From DATCJA01 sp963734635 (lineage in GTDB: Bacteria > Acidobacteriota > Vicinamibacteria > Vicinamibacterales > UBA2999), in NCBI GenBank assembly GCA_963734635.1, contig CAVTIA010000002.1:496001-560000 (forward strand): 64,000 nucleotides of DNA, written 5' to 3'. Of this stretch, positions 42,764 to 54,340 are shown one piece after another. Below the pieces are notes generated by a model, which ran no database searches, was not told the origin of the DNA, and saw nothing but the letters and a program-made list of their open reading frames with translations. Position numbers and translations under genes: made by a program. Positions within the stretch are counted from its first letter, which is position 1. Every line of letters begins with the position of its first letter.

Positions 42764-45716
42764 CAGAACGTAAATCGCACCGCGAGCTCCGCCTGCTGCC
42801 GCGGCTGGACCTCCAGGATACGTCCGAACGCATCGGACAGCGTGTTTTCCTGGTACGGACTCTGCCAGGCAGCGGTCACCCCGACACCGTAGTTGTCGCG
42901 CCCGAACAGGTTGAACACCTGTGCGATGAACTCGACGCGCCGGGTCCCGAACGTCACCGCCTTGCTGGCGCGAAGGTCGAACCGGTTGTAGTCGTTGCTG
43001 GCGATCTGGCTCTCCGGGATCGGCGCCCGACCGTTCTGTGCGCGCCAGGCGTTGACCGCCGCCAGGAACGAGTCGGTCCCCTGGTCTGCCCTGGTTCCGC
43101 GTGGTCCCGGGCACGTAGTCGGTATTCGCAACGCCGTCGGCGTTCAGGTCACGGCCGGCGCGCGCGCTGAGCGGCATCGCCGAGCGCAGCGTCCAGATGC
43201 CGCCGAGGTTGATCTCGAACGGCAACACCACCGAGCCGCTCGCCACGAGCCCGTGACGGCGGTCACCGCTGCCCGGCCCGTAGTCGAGGGACGGATTGTA
43301 GAAGTCGGTGACGACGGCCGTGGCGACGCCCGTCGAGCCCGAGTTCCGTTCCTTCGCTAACGTGTACCAGAGCATGTACTGATGCCGGTCGGCTAAACGC
43401 TTGTCGACGCCGCACGTACATCGCCCGGTAATCGTGGAACCCGCGCGATCCCAGCTCGGTGACGTTCCCCCACCGGCGATCGGCCGCCGGCCCGTCGCCG
43501 GATCCGGCGTGTTGATGTTGGCCGGCTGGATCATCTGTCGACATCCGTGAAGACGCCGTCGACATGCACCGCCAGGTTCGGCCGCAGCTGCTGCGAGAAG
43601 CCGATCGTTGCGCCCTTCGCCTGCGCGTTCTCGATCTCGTCGTCTCAGGATGTTGACGTTCGGCGCCGCAGATACGCACAACGAATGTCTGCGGCGAAAG
43701 CCCGCCGTACGGATCGGGATACGAAGGATTCCGGATGTTGACCTGGCTCTGCAGCAGCGTCGTCAGCTCCGACCGCAGCTGGTTCTGCATGACGTACTGG
43801 TAGTACGCAGCCGAACGCCGCCCGAACGACGGATCGGCCATCGCCCGTTCACGTCCCACGCCACACCGAGGCGCGGCGCGACGTTGTCGTTGTCGCCGCG
43901 CGAACTCGGCGTGATCAATTCGCTCATGCGTTCCCGCACCGGCGAGGGTGATGTGGTTGTTGAACGAGCTGGTACTGGTTGTCGTACCGCAGCCCGAGGT
44001 CGACGGTCACGTTGGAACGCACGCGCCACTGATCCGCCACGTACCCCTGGATCCAGTGGTTCTCGCAGGTTCCGCGGCAGCGGCGGAAACGACGCCGTGA
44101 ATTGAATCGGGCTCCGTCAGCTTCGCCATCGCCGCCCGGCTGCCGTCGAAGAACTGGTCGCGGTCGAAGACCCAGGTGCCGAGGTTGACGCCCTGCTCTT
44201 CCGGTGAGAGCAGGCGCACGTAGCGCGCCGCCGAATTTCAGTGAGTGGGTTCCCATCGTCCAGGAGAAGTCGTCGCGATACTCCTGGTCCGGTCGGTCCA
44301 GTTCATGCGACAGGTGTTCGAGCCCCAGAGCAGGCTCGGGAACTGGAAGATCGCGGGCGTATATCTGGGCGAACCGCTCCGGCGGGAATTCACCCTTCCG
44401 GGTCCGGATCCCAGCACGGTATCCCGGAGGCGCGTTCCGGTTGTCGAGATGCGACGGCGGCATCTGGACTCGCAACTCGTTCAGCATCCGCGATCCGATG
44501 ACCCACGTGTGCGCGACCAGGTTCGAATCGCGCGGCGACCAGACGTTGGCGCCGACATAGGCCGCGTTGAAGCCGCCGCAGGTTTCGCACTCGATGTGCT
44601 CCAGGTCGGTGACATAGCGCCAGAAGAGCTTCTGCTGCTGGTTGACCTGGAAGTCGACGCGCGCGAACCAGGCGCGCCGCATGTACGTGCGCGGGAAGCT
44701 GCCTTCGAGCGCGGAGTAGAACTGTGGCTGTCCGGTGTTGACGATCGCGGTCGCCGTCCTCTGCCGACCGCTCGAACGATGCGAAGAAGTGGAGCCGATC
44801 GTGGATGATCGGACCGCCAAGGGCCGCACCCGCCGAATGTCGCCGGTAGTCGGGCTTCGGCTCACCGGTCGTGTCGTGCCGCTCCTTCTCGAGCTTGTCG
44901 AACGCGTTGAGGCTCTTGTCGCGGAAGAACTCGAACACCTCGCCGTGGATCTGATTCGTGCCGCTCTTGGTGGCCACCAGCACGACGCCGCCGACGGCAT
45001 TGAACTCCGCCGACGACTGGCTGATGTTCACGTGGAACTCCCGGACCGCCGACTGCGGGCACCTCCAGGTGCTGCTGCCCGGAGTTGTTCGACGTGTTCA
45101 TGCCGCCGTCGACGTGGTAGAGGTTCATCTGCTGGCCGTTGCCACCGCCGGCGCCGATCGTGGCCGTCGGCCGGCGTCCCGACAGGTTGAATTCATGCTG
45201 GTGCCCGGCAACAGCAGGGCGAGCGAGATCGGCATCCGGTTCGCGACCGGCAGCGATTCTCAATCTGTTCCTGCGTCACCACGGCCGCCACTTCCGTCTG
45301 CGTCGTCTCGACGACCGGCGCTTCCGCCGTGACCGTAGACCGTCTCCTGCAGCGTCTGCAGCGCCATCGTCAGGTCGCGCTGCACCTCGAGGCCGATGGT
45401 GATGGTGATGTCGCTGACCTCGGCGTTCGCGAATCCTCCGAGCTCGGCCGTCAGGTCGTAGCGTCCGGGCGGCAGGCCCGGGCAGCCGGTACGTGCCGTC
45501 GCCTTCGGTGACGGCCGCTCGCACGACACCGCTTTCCACGTTGCGCAGCGTCAGGTTGACGCCGGGAAGCACCCCGCCCTGCGCGTCTCGGATCGTGCCG
45601 GCGATCACGCCGCCGGCGCTCCCTTGCGCCGCGGCTGATGCGCGTCAGTCCCAGCAGGCACGCCAGGACGAGCGCCAGAGGTTACGAACCCCACCAATCC
45701 GACGCCAGATGTCCAT
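42763..45716 (-). pseudogene. TonB-dependent receptor 3 (Oar-like), heavily frameshifted
   Basis: ATG 45716 follows GGAGGATTT and opens MDIWRRIGGVRNLW, then shifts frame within 30 codons. The carboxypeptidase-regulatory domain (GTIRDAQGGVLPGVNLTLRN), the plug (VGGVVLVATKSGTNQIHGEV, FEFFRDKSLNAFDKLEKERH), the barrel (HTWVIGSRMLNELRVQMPPS, QSQVNIRNPSYPDPYGG) and the C-terminus (RASKAVTFGTRRVEFIAQVF ... QQAELAVRFTF) are all present in order, spread over all three frames. Roughly ten or more single-base changes are needed to restore it. Segment content closely parallels receptor 2. Confidence 0.82.
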
Positions 45717-45894
45717 GAAATCCTCCACTGACTTCGTGAGCGATTCACGCAAGAAAGGTCACCGGGGTTCGGGTCCGAACTTCTGCTCGGTTTCAGCCAC
45801 GTCAGGCACATGCCTGAATGATTCCCAATGTGTCGATATCAGGCGTTACGGCGCTATGAATCAAATGAAGGGTCGCAGTTCAGTGGCGGGTAGT

Positions 45895-46242
45895 CTAATC
45901 CCGGAGATGATCCGTGTCGAGGTCCTCGTCCACGCTGCTCGGCAGGCGCGCTCGCAACCAACGAATCTGCCCGCGATGATTGATTTCATCTTCGGCGACA
46001 TGAAACCACGCCCAATGGCGCTCTACCACGACGATGTGAGCCAGGAGAGCGCCGATTGAGTTGCTCTGCGCATCGTGCAGATGATTGAGCTCTGCGAGCG
46101 TCAGCCCTTCTACCGCAGCTATGGTGGTGGCCTCGCATAGGTCAACATGCCAACGAGCCTTCCGATCGCCGGCGTGTAGCCCGGGATTGGCTCGATCCGA
46201 AGTGGCGATGGATGCCAGCAAGTCAGCCGCAATCTCGAGCAC
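45895..46242 (-). CDS. DinB-family (DUF664) protein with internal deletion
   Basis: 115 residues from GTG 46242. The first part (LEIAADLLASIATSDRANPG ... SIGALLAHIVVVERHW) and the last (WAWFHVAEDEINHRGQIRWL) are both typical of DUF664/DinB four-helix proteins, which normally have about 160-170 residues. Here they are fused at VVVERHW/WAWFHVAEDE, so about 50-60 central residues are missing with the frame kept. The last-helix His of the metal triad remains (INHRGQ) and the central one appears lost. It overlaps the upstream membrane-protein gene by 20 bp. Confidence 0.7.
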   Translation of the reverse strand: MLEIAADLLASIATSDRANPGLHAGDRKARWHVDLCEATTIAAVEGLTLAELNHLHDAQSNSIGALLAHIVVVERHWAWFHVAEDEINHRGQIRWLRARLPSSVDEDLDTDHLRD

Positions 46243-46939
46243 CTGTCACGCGTGCTGCAGCCACATCATGAGAACGGCGCTCGAGGAGTCTGATGACCGC
46301 GGCGAAAATCGCGTAAGCCGCAAGCGCGGTTACGGCCGCGGCGTTGTCGGAGGCGGGCGGCGGACCAAAGAAGACGTAGGCCTGAATGGCCAGCATGATG
46401 AGCCCAAACAGGACGATCGGCGCGACTCGCACGCGGTCTCGCACGAGATATAGCCACATCCCACCGAAGAGCAACACCGTCTCAAGGCCGAAAGCCGCTA
46501 CAGGGTGATTCCACAACCCGAGGCCAACCTTCGCGGCGTCATCGTAGATAGGCAAATCGGGACGGTGGACGATGAAGTCGAGAACCCAATGAGAGAAGAC
46601 TGCTACTCCGATCACGAACGGCGCTGTCCTTCCAGCATTCGGCACCGCAAGTCGGTAGGTAACAGCCGCCGCAAGTGACCAGAGAATCGCTGCGACGAGA
46701 CTATGCGTGTACGGCATGTAGTAAAGGTCGAGAGGGTTGGAAGCGGTAATCCCTGGGAGAATGCGCACTTTCTCGACGCCCAGGAGAACGAGCGGCGCCC
46801 AGACGACATCGAGCAGCTGCACAGCAATGAAAAGAACCCAAAGCGGGATCGCGAAGCCACGTGCCCTGGCAGCAAAGCTGACGCCGTAGTGGCCAACAAA
46901 CACGGCCGCCTCCTCTTCCGCAGGCGCCGAAATCTGCAT
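46223..46939 (-). CDS. Multi-pass membrane protein, YdjM-like putative hydrolase
   Basis: 238 residues and about six transmembrane helices. FVGHYGVSFAARARG near residue 16, MPYTHSLVAAILWS in the middle and GVAVFSHWVLDFIVHRPDLPIY carry conserved His and Asp residues (H17, H79 region, the SHWVLDFIVHRP cluster). This arrangement is typical of the YdjM/LexA-regulated membrane metal-dependent hydrolase superfamily. The activity is unproven. Its ATG shares one base with the TAA of the sensor kinase (TAATG), so the genes are coupled. Confidence 0.75.
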   Translation of the reverse strand: MQISAPAEEEAAVFVGHYGVSFAARARGFAIPLWVLFIAVQLLDVVWAPLVLLGVEKVRILPGITASNPLDLYYMPYTHSLVAAILWSLAAAVTYRLAVPNAGRTAPFVIGVAVFSHWVLDFIVHRPDLPIYDDAAKVGLGLWNHPVAAFGLETVLLFGGMWLYLVRDRVRVAPIVLFGLIMLAIQAYVFFGPPPASDNAAAVTALAAYAIFAAVIRLLERRSHDVAAARVTGARDCG

Positions 46940-47781
46940 TAGGTGCCGTTTTCGCGCGCCGCTTTAGGCTTCCGTGGAAGCAGCACAGTGAAAGTAGTCC
47001 CATCACGATCAGGCGACCGCACGCTGATCGATCCTTGGTGGGCACGGACGATCTCACTCGCAATGAACAGCCCCAGGCCGATCGATTCATTCTCTCGAGC
47101 CGTCTCCCCTTTACGGAAGGCCTCGAAGATCGTCGCTTGCAGCTCTTCCGGAATCGGCGGGCCGAAATTGTGAACGGCGACGGCGACGGCATCGGGTTCG
47201 GTGTCACGCACCCGGACGCTTACGGGACCTTTCGTCCCGTGCTGAATCGCATTGCCGATCACGTTCGAAAGAACTTGTGCGATCCGATCCGCGTCGCAGA
47301 CGACGTCGCCGTGTCCTTCGATATCGAGCTCGATCGTCTGATCGGGCCTGCTCATGCGCAGCTCGTCGACCACGGTATTGCAGATCTGATGCAGATCGGC
47401 CGGCAAGAACTTGAGATCGAAGCTCATGCCGGCACGAATCCGCGCGAAGTCGAGTATATGGGCGAGCATCCGCGTCATCCGGTTTGCGCTCGTCTGGATT
47501 CCCTGGACCAGTTCCTCCTCGCGAATCGGCAACTCGCTCTGGCTGAGGATTCGCGCGGCCATGCTGATTGCCGCAAGAGGATTGCGCAAGTCGTGGCCGA
47601 CGACGGCCACAAGACGTTCGCGGAGCGCGGCGGCTTCTTCGGCGCGCTCTCTATCGGCCTTCGCGGCCTGGAACAGCTGCGCGTTGTGCATGGCAAGGGA
47701 GGCGCGATGTGCCAGCTCCTCGGCAAACGCCAGATCCCTCTGGTTGTAGTACCTGGTTCCCGTTGCCGCGAAAACCATCAC
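46939..47781 (-). CDS. Sensor histidine kinase, catalytic C-terminal piece
   Basis: 280 residues in one frame: the end of a GAF domain (YYNQRDLAFAEELAHRASLA), a coiled linker, HisKA with the phospho-acceptor His in AVVGHDLRNPLAAIS, and a complete HATPase_c (N box VLSNVIGNAIQHG, GENESIGLGLFIASEIVRAH, DGTTFTVLLPRKP). It is the intact C-terminus of the much larger broken kinase described next. It should autophosphorylate and pass phosphate to a receiver such as the one at 50631. Confidence 0.85.
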   Translation of the reverse strand: MMVFAATGTRYYNQRDLAFAEELAHRASLAMHNAQLFQAAKADRERAEEAAALRERLVAVVGHDLRNPLAAISMAARILSQSELPIREEELVQGIQTSANRMTRMLAHILDFARIRAGMSFDLKFLPADLHQICNTVVDELRMSRPDQTIELDIEGHGDVVCDADRIAQVLSNVIGNAIQHGTKGPVSVRVRDTEPDAVAVAVHNFGPPIPEELQATIFEAFRKGETARENESIGLGLFIASEIVRAHQGSISVRSPDRDGTTFTVLLPRKPKAARENGT

Positions 47782-50634
47782 GCCGACGGTCGAATTCGCC
47801 CGACACGATCGGAACGTGGATGAATGAAGAGATGCGAAACCTGCGCATCAGGGAAATGATGTTCTCATCGACCTCTTCGTTCAAAAAGCCATTCTGGCGT
47901 CCACCTGGAATTGAACTCCGCGCGTCCCGTCTGCATGACTCGGCGGCTCGGAGGGCCCACGCGGTAGGTGCCGCTCCGCAGCATTTCTCGCAGGATGGCG
48001 AGCAGTTCCGGATTCGCGGCATGCACCACGGCGAGCTGCAGTTCATCCGGTCTGCTGATCCTTGAGATGGACGAGCACGACGTCGGAGAAGGAAGGCACC
48101 GCCATGCGAGCCATGGCGGACAGGGTCTGCTCGAAGTCGAGCGACTCCGCCAGGAGACGTGACGCGTCGGCGAGAATCGCCATCGATTGCTCGGCGTACT
48201 TGAGCTCCGTGATGTCTGCGACCGCGCCGGTCAGGACCTCCCCGCCGACGTCCTTGTCAAAGAGAACGCGACCGCGATTCCGAAGCCAGCGAATCTCACC
48301 GTCCGCCAGCACGACCCGATGGTCGCTTCTGTACGGGCGCCCGGTCGTGATCGACTCGTCGAGACGCCTGCGCAACCCGGGCCCTGTCCTCGGGATGGAC
48401 GACTCGGATGGCGTCGCGAATCGCTGAACTGTTTCCTCTTCCTCCAGCCCGAACAGGCGATTCAGGCTCGCATCGGCGAGGAAGAACTCCGTCTTCACGT
48501 CCAGGCGCCACGTGCCGACGGCCGCCGCGATCGAAGCCGACTGGAGGCGTTCGGCCAGTCTGCTCCGCTTCCTGCTCGCGTTGCTTTCTTCGCGTGATGT
48601 CCTGCAGTGAGCCGACAATGCGCACGGCCTTGCCCGTTTCGTCCCGGACGATGAGGCCGCGGGCGACGAGATCGGCGTACGTTCCATTCTTCCGGCGAAA
48701 GCGATATTCCTCCTCCCAGAGCGGCTTGCCCGAATCGACCGCGAGCTCGACGCTGAGTGACGCACGCGTTCGGCGTCCTCCGGGTGGATGCGCTCGGTCC
48801 ACCAGTCCAAGGTGCCTTCCGCCTCTTGCGCGTCTCGTAGCCGAAGGTGGCCAACCCGCCGTTCCAATGAATGACACCGATCTCCAGATCCCACTCCCAC
48901 ACGACATCTCCGGTGGCCTGCAAGACCATCCGGTACCGGTCGCGCGAAGCGCTTGGCATCCCAGAGGCGCTCGCGGTCACGTTCGGCCGCGTCTCGCTCG
49001 ATCGCGATTCGCGCGAGGTTCGTCGCCAGATCGATCAGGCTGCAGATGCATCGATGAAGGAGTGAACGGCTGTCGGTGGTACATGGCGAACGTGCCGAGC
49101 ACGTTCGCCGCGCGCAGACACGATCGGTGTCGACCAGCACGCTCTGATGCCGAGCTGCGAGGGCCGCGATCCTTGTAGTCCGTCCACAGCGGATCCCGCG
49201 CGATGTCGGTCACGATCACCGGGCGCCCCAGGAACGCCGCCGTGCCGCACGACCCCGCGCGCGGACCGATCGCAACCCCGTCGATTGCGCGCCTGTAGCG
49301 TATCCGGCAGGCTGGGCGCGGCACCGTGCCGCAAGTGCTTCCGATCCTCGGACAGGAGCAAGGATCGGACGCCATCCCGTCGACCTGCTCCTCGAGGATG
49401 CGCGTCAGCTCCTCGAGGACGTCGGGCCAGCGGATGCGGGCTGCGCGATCATCTCCAGCACGCGCGACTGGCCTTCCAGAAGCAGGAGGAGCTTCGCACG
49501 ATCCCCTCTCCTCGACCAGATGCTTGAGCGCCGACCAGGCACCTCCTTCGAGCTGCGGTCTGAGCTGCGCGGCGTTGGTATCAGTTGATTGGGAGCCCAC
49601 CGGATGCTGCGTCCAATGCATGAGTGAGAACGTCCGAGCTCCAGACACTTCGTGCTGCAGCACCAACCGCTGCGTGCCGCCGCCGGCTTGCAGCGCCTGT
49701 TCGAGCGCGAGCTCGGCCAATCGGATGAGATCCTGACCGCTGACTGCCGGCAGTTGAGCGCCCCCAGATCCCCGCCGCGCCCACGCCGCGCACGTGCGTC
49801 GTTTCGCTCCAAGCTGGCCAGGAGCGCGCGGATCTCGCCGCTGCGTCCGGCCTGCGGATGTCGCTTGTAGACCGCCACGCGCGTCGGTCCCAGCGCGCCG
49901 GCACCCAGACGTTCGCGGTCTCCGCGCCTGCAGGACCGCTTCGCGCATCTGCTCGGATCGTCCATCTCGACGACGGCGAGCTCCATCGACCCCGGCTCTG
50001 GCGCAGCAGCCGCAGCTCGGCGTCGACGAGCACCTCCAGCGAGGGACGCAGCATCATTCCCGCGCCCGAGCCTTCCGGGCAGTTCCGACTCGGGCCGTCC
50101 GAGCGCGAGCAGCCTGAACAAGCAGTGAGCCCTGGCGACCGACCTGCTCGAGAATCGATGAGGTCCTCCGCAGAGGTCCTCCGCGCCTGCGAATCGAGTC
50201 AGGCAGATGACGCCGATCGGGATTCCCTCCGGGGCCAGCAGCGGGACGCCGGCAAAGAATCGGACGCCCTCGAGACGGTAGGGTCCCGTCGAGAAGCACG
50301 CGTGCATCGACGCGTCGGCGAGCACCAGCGACGAGCTGCTCTCGAGGATTTCGTAGCAGGGCGGCGAGCTGTCCGGGCGAGGTCGAGCCCGACCGTGAAC
50401 GAGGCGATCGCCGGCAGCCGCGAACACCGTCAGGCGACCGTCGTCCATCAGAGCCGTCAGGGCCGTCTCGAGACCGAAGTACGCCGCCAGCCACGCCATC
50501 TGACCGGCCGCCTTCTGCTCGACTTCCCGCCGGATTCGCGCGACGAAAGTCGTCGGCCGTCTTGCGCGCACGTGTGCGAGCGGCCGCCGAGTTGGCGCGC
50601 TCGCGGGCGGCCGTCTCCGCACTGACCCGCTCAC
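46939..50634 (-). pseudogene. Large multi-GAF/PAS sensor histidine kinase, multiply frameshifted
   Basis: Reading down the minus strand and across frames, the order is as follows. A helical lead (AETAARERANSAAARTRARK) is followed by GAF-1 (FGLETALTALMDDGRLTVFA, VRFFAGVPLLAPEGIPIGVI). A weakly GGDEF-like segment (about 50050-49660, ending LIRLAELALEQALQAGGG) comes next, then GAF-2 (GPRAGSCGTAAFLGRPVIVT, DIARDPLWTDYKDRG), PAS-1 (DVVWEWDLEIGVIHWNGGLA), PAS-2 (AAVGTWRLDVKTEFFLADAS, SDHRVVLADGEIRWLRNRG), GAF-3 (about 48060-47700) and HisKA/HATPase. At least eight frame changes are needed. No transmembrane segment was seen, so it is probably cytoplasmic. Confidence 0.72.
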
Positions 50635-51047
50635 CCGAGCAGGCCCAGCGCCACGAACTCGCGAAGGTCCGCGGGCGCGACCGGCTTGCGCACGAACATC
50701 AGGGCTCCCCGGCGGAGCGCTTCCTCCTCCGTCAGCTCGAACCCGGAGCAGAGAATCGCCGGCGGGATCGGCGGCGCGAGGTCGCTGCGGAGCCGGGTCA
50801 GGAACTCGAGCCCGTCCATCCCCGGCATGATGAGGTCGAGCAGGATCAGGTCCGGCTTCTGCGTCTTTGTCTTCGCGAACCCCTCCTCGCCGGACGACGC
50901 CGTCATGACCTCGTAGCCCGCGTCCTCGAGGACCAGTCGAAAGAACTCCTGCAGCTCCTTGCTGTCGTCGACGACGAGAATGCGCTTCGTTTCGGCTCGG
51001 CCATTCAGATCCTCCGTCGCCGGATGGGGCTGCCAAGCGATGCACAA
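50631..51047 (-). CDS. Receiver-domain protein (response regulator), possibly fused to the kinase
   Basis: 138 residues as an open frame. The REC domain is complete: KRILVVDDSKELQEFFRLVL with the acidic pair, the phospho-Asp in DLILLDLIMPGMDGLEFL, Ser in AILCSGFEL and Lys in MFVRKPVAP. There is no output domain. TTG 51047 opens this frame, but the better site is ATG 51004 after GGAGGA, giving MAEPK in a different frame that would join with a one-base shift near 50985. The stop overlaps possible kinase codons (GGGTGAGCG). One further one-base shift there would fuse REC to the kinase lead helix, so a single REC-GAF-PAS-kinase protein is possible. Confidence 0.78.
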   Translation of the reverse strand: MCIAWQPHPATEDLNGRAETKRILVVDDSKELQEFFRLVLEDAGYEVMTASSGEEGFAKTKTQKPDLILLDLIMPGMDGLEFLTRLRSDLAPPIPPAILCSGFELTEEEALRRGALMFVRKPVAPADLREFVALGLLG

Positions 51048-51192
51048 GACGTGCCTTACAGCGGCAAGGAAATTCTCGCGGGATGCGCAACAGGTAGGTC
51101 TTTATGCGTATGTGACCATTCGCGTGCAGGTGAAGGTGGCTTCGCGGCGAGGTGGGCAGACTCGGTCTCACGCGGGCCGGGTCCGAAACGCA

Positions 51193-51216
51193 GGCCGGGT
51201 CCGAAAGGACCCGGCC
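51193..51216. repeat. Family-C palindrome with an adjacent half copy
   Basis: A CCGGGTCCGAAAGGACCCGG copy, preceded at about 51176 by a truncated copy sharing the GCCGGGTCCGAAA half. They lie between the receiver gene and the 3' end of receptor 4. Confidence 0.8.
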
Positions 51217-51225
51217 TGGCGAATG

Positions 51226-54156
51226 TCAGAACCTGAACCGAACCCCGAGCTCCATTTCCTGACGTGCGCCGCCTACCGTGTACCGTCCGAATGAATTGGA
51301 CAGTGCGCTGTTCTGGAAGACGCCGCCAGTTCCGCCAATCAGGTTGTCGCGGCCGAACACGTTGAACACCTGCATCAGCAGCTCCACGTTGGTGCCCGAC
51401 GGCAGGTTGAACGTCCGGCTGAGACGCGGATCGACGCGGTTGAAGTCGCTGCTCTCAATCTGACCCTCCGGAATCGCCGCCAGTCCGCGGACGGCACGCC
51501 AGGCATTGACGAGCTCGAGGAGCCGCGCGGTCCCCTCGCTGTCCCTGCCCGCCATGTTCCGCGTGACGCCCGGCACGCAATCGACTGTCCCGTCGCCCGT
51601 CAGATCAACGCCGCTCAGAGCGTCGAACGGCAGCGCCGACCGGATCGTCCAGACGGCACCCAACGAGATGTCGTACGGGATCCGTGCGTAGCCGCTCGCG
51701 ACGAGCGAGTGCTTGCGGCCCGTCGGCCCCGTCTCGAGGTCCGGGTTGTAGTAGTCAGTGATGTTGCTGACGTTGTTCTCGGTCCAGTCACGCGTGTACG
51801 ACAGCAGGTACTGGTACCCGTTGGCGAAGCGCTTGTCGAGGCGACGTAGATCGCCCGATAGTCGCTCCATCCGTTCGCGGCCAGCTCGGTGACGTTGCCC
51901 CAGTTGGCCAGCGGGCGCCGGGCGTTGATCTGCGCGGCGGTGAAGGTGATCGTCGCCGCCTGAGCCGCCGTCAGCGTCTTGAAGTCGAACACCGGGCTAG
52001 GCCTGGTTGATGTTCTGCGTCCGCGAGAGCTCCGCAGATCCGTGTACACCCCGTCGACGTGCAGCGCCAGGTTCTGGTACAGCTGCCGCGAGATGCCAGC
52101 CGTCACCGTGTCACCCGAGGCGTTCTCGATGTTGTCGTCGAGGATGTTGATGTTCGGCCGCGCCGAGACCGTCACGAATGCCTGCTGCGACAGGCCGCCG
52201 TACGGATCCGGGTAGGACGGGTTCGTGATGCTGATGGCGTTCTGCTTCAGCGCTGACTGCTCGTTGCGAAGCGCGCCCTGCGGCAGGTACTGTAGAAGCG
52301 CCCGTATGCGGCGCGGACGACGGTCTGTCCGTCCTCTCGTACGTCCCACGACATTCCGACACGCGGCCGAAGTTGTTGAGGTCGCCGCGCGAGTCAGGAT
52401 TGATGAACTGCCGCAGACTCTCGCGGCCCGTCAGGTCCATCTGGTTGTTGAACGAACGGTACTGGATGTCGTGCCGGACGCCGAAATTCAGCGTGAGGTT
52501 GCTCCTGGGCTTCCATTCGTCCTGGACGTACCAGTTGATCCAGTAGTTCTGCATCTTCCGGGTCGTATCGGGAAACGACGCGGTGAAGGAAATCGGGGTC
52601 CTCAGGTTGGCAATCGCCGCCGCTGACCCGTCGAAGAACTGATCCGCGCCAAAGGTCCACGTGCCGCGATTGGCCGTCACGTCCTCCGGCGAGATGTACT
52701 GGGCGTAGTTCTCCGCCGAACTTGAACTGGTGCTGACCCCGGACGTGCGAGAAGTCTTCCTTGATCTCGAACCGGTTGGTCCAGTTCAGGCTCTGGGCGT
52801 TCGAGCCCCAGTGGAAGCTCGGGAAGTTGTAGATCGGCGTGAACCCCTCGAACCGCTCGGCGGGGAACTCGCCCGGCTGGTCCCACTTCGACGTTCCGGG
52901 AGGTCCAGTGGCGTGGCGAAGGCGCGCAGGCCACTGTACGCGCAGGTCGTTCAGCGTTCGCGAGCTGATGACCCACGTGTGTCCCGTGACGACGTGTGTC
53001 GCGAGGCGACTCGACGAAGGAGTCGCAAGAACGCCGCGTTCGCGCCACCGCACGCTCTCGCAGTCGATGCGCTCCTTGTCGAGCGCGTAGCGCATGAAGA
53101 AGCTCTGCTGTTGGGTGAGCTGCACGTCGACCGCGAACGAAGTACTTCCGCCGCAGGTAATCCGTCGGGAACGTGCCGTGAAGCGCGCTATAGAACTGCG
53201 GTACGCCCGCTATTGACAGTGAACGACTTGTTCTCGGTGAGCCACTCGATGGCGCCGTAGAAGTGCGCGCGGTCGCGGATGATGGGCCCGCCGATGCCGA
53301 TGCCCCACTGGTTGCGCCGGTAGTCCGGCTTGCCGCGCCCGACGCCTCGCTGATCGCGCGTGATGGCGTTGAGGCTCGTGTCGCGGAAGTACTCGAGCAG
53401 CTTCGCCGTTGAACTGGTTGGTTCCGCTCCGGGTGACGGTGCTCACCAGGCCGGCCACGTTGCCGCCGTGCTCGGCCGACGCCTGCGCGACGTTCACGCG
53501 GAACTCCCGGACCGCCATCATCGGCATCTCGGCGTGCTGCTGGCCGGAGTTCGTGCGACCAGTTCGAGGCGCCGTCCACGAAGTAGGCGTTCATCTGGTT
53601 GTTGATGCCGCCCGCCCCGATGTTCGCCTGCGCCCGCCGCACCTGCGTGTTGTCCATGTTGGTGCCCGGCAGCAGCAGCACGAGGCTGGCCGGCTGACGG
53701 TCGGACATCGGCAGCGTATCGATCTGCTCCTGCGGTGATGACCTGCGCGACGTCGGTGCGCGTGACCTCGATCACCGGCGCCTCCGCCGTCACGGTGACC
53801 GATTCCTGCAGCGTCTGCAGGCTCATTGTCACGTCACGCTGCAGCGAGAGCCCGATCGTGATCGTGATGTCCCGGTATTCCGCATTCGCGAAACCTGCCA
53901 GTTCCGCGACCAGCTCGTACCGGCCGGGCGGCACGCCCTGCAATCGATATGTCCCGTCACTTTCGGTGACGGCGCTTCGGGTTACCCCACTTTCCGCGTT
54001 ACGAAGCGAGAGCGTCACCCCCGGCAGAACGCCTCCCTGAGCGTCCCTGATGGTTCCGGTGATCATGCCGCCTGTTTGTGCAGTCGCCGGAACTGCGAAC
54101 AGCAGCGCCAGCAGCACAATCAGAAAGGATCGCGCCCCCACGAGAGCATCCCTCAT
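51226..54156 (-). pseudogene. TonB-dependent receptor 4 (Oar-like), heavily frameshifted
   Basis: ATG 54156 follows GGGAGGAG. The signal (SFLIVLLALLFAVPATAQTG), carboxypeptidase-regulatory domain (GTIRDAQGGVLPGVTLSLRN) and plug entry (LQESVTVTAEAPVIEVTRTD) are in one frame to about 53740. Later pieces change frame repeatedly (near 53560, 53405, 53215, 53135, 52995, 52715, 52365, 52010 and 51850). The C-terminal piece 51870-51226 is clean (RKHSLVASGYARIPYDISLG ... GGARQEMELGVRFRF). SITNPSYPDPYGGLSQQ matches the equivalent segment in receptors 2 and 3. The intact length would be about 975 residues. Confidence 0.82.
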
Positions 54157-54340
54157 ACGAATCTCCTCCCTTTGACCGAATCGCGACGTACTGGCCAGCA
54201 GAAACCGCCTGGCTGGGCTCCGTGTACCACATAAAGGGTTGTCAAGCAAAGGCGCCCTGTGGTGTGCTTGACTCGTGGTATTCTCGGCGCCGAATATCGT
54301 AGGGTACTTCCGCTGAGATCGTCTGAAAACGGAGGCCATA

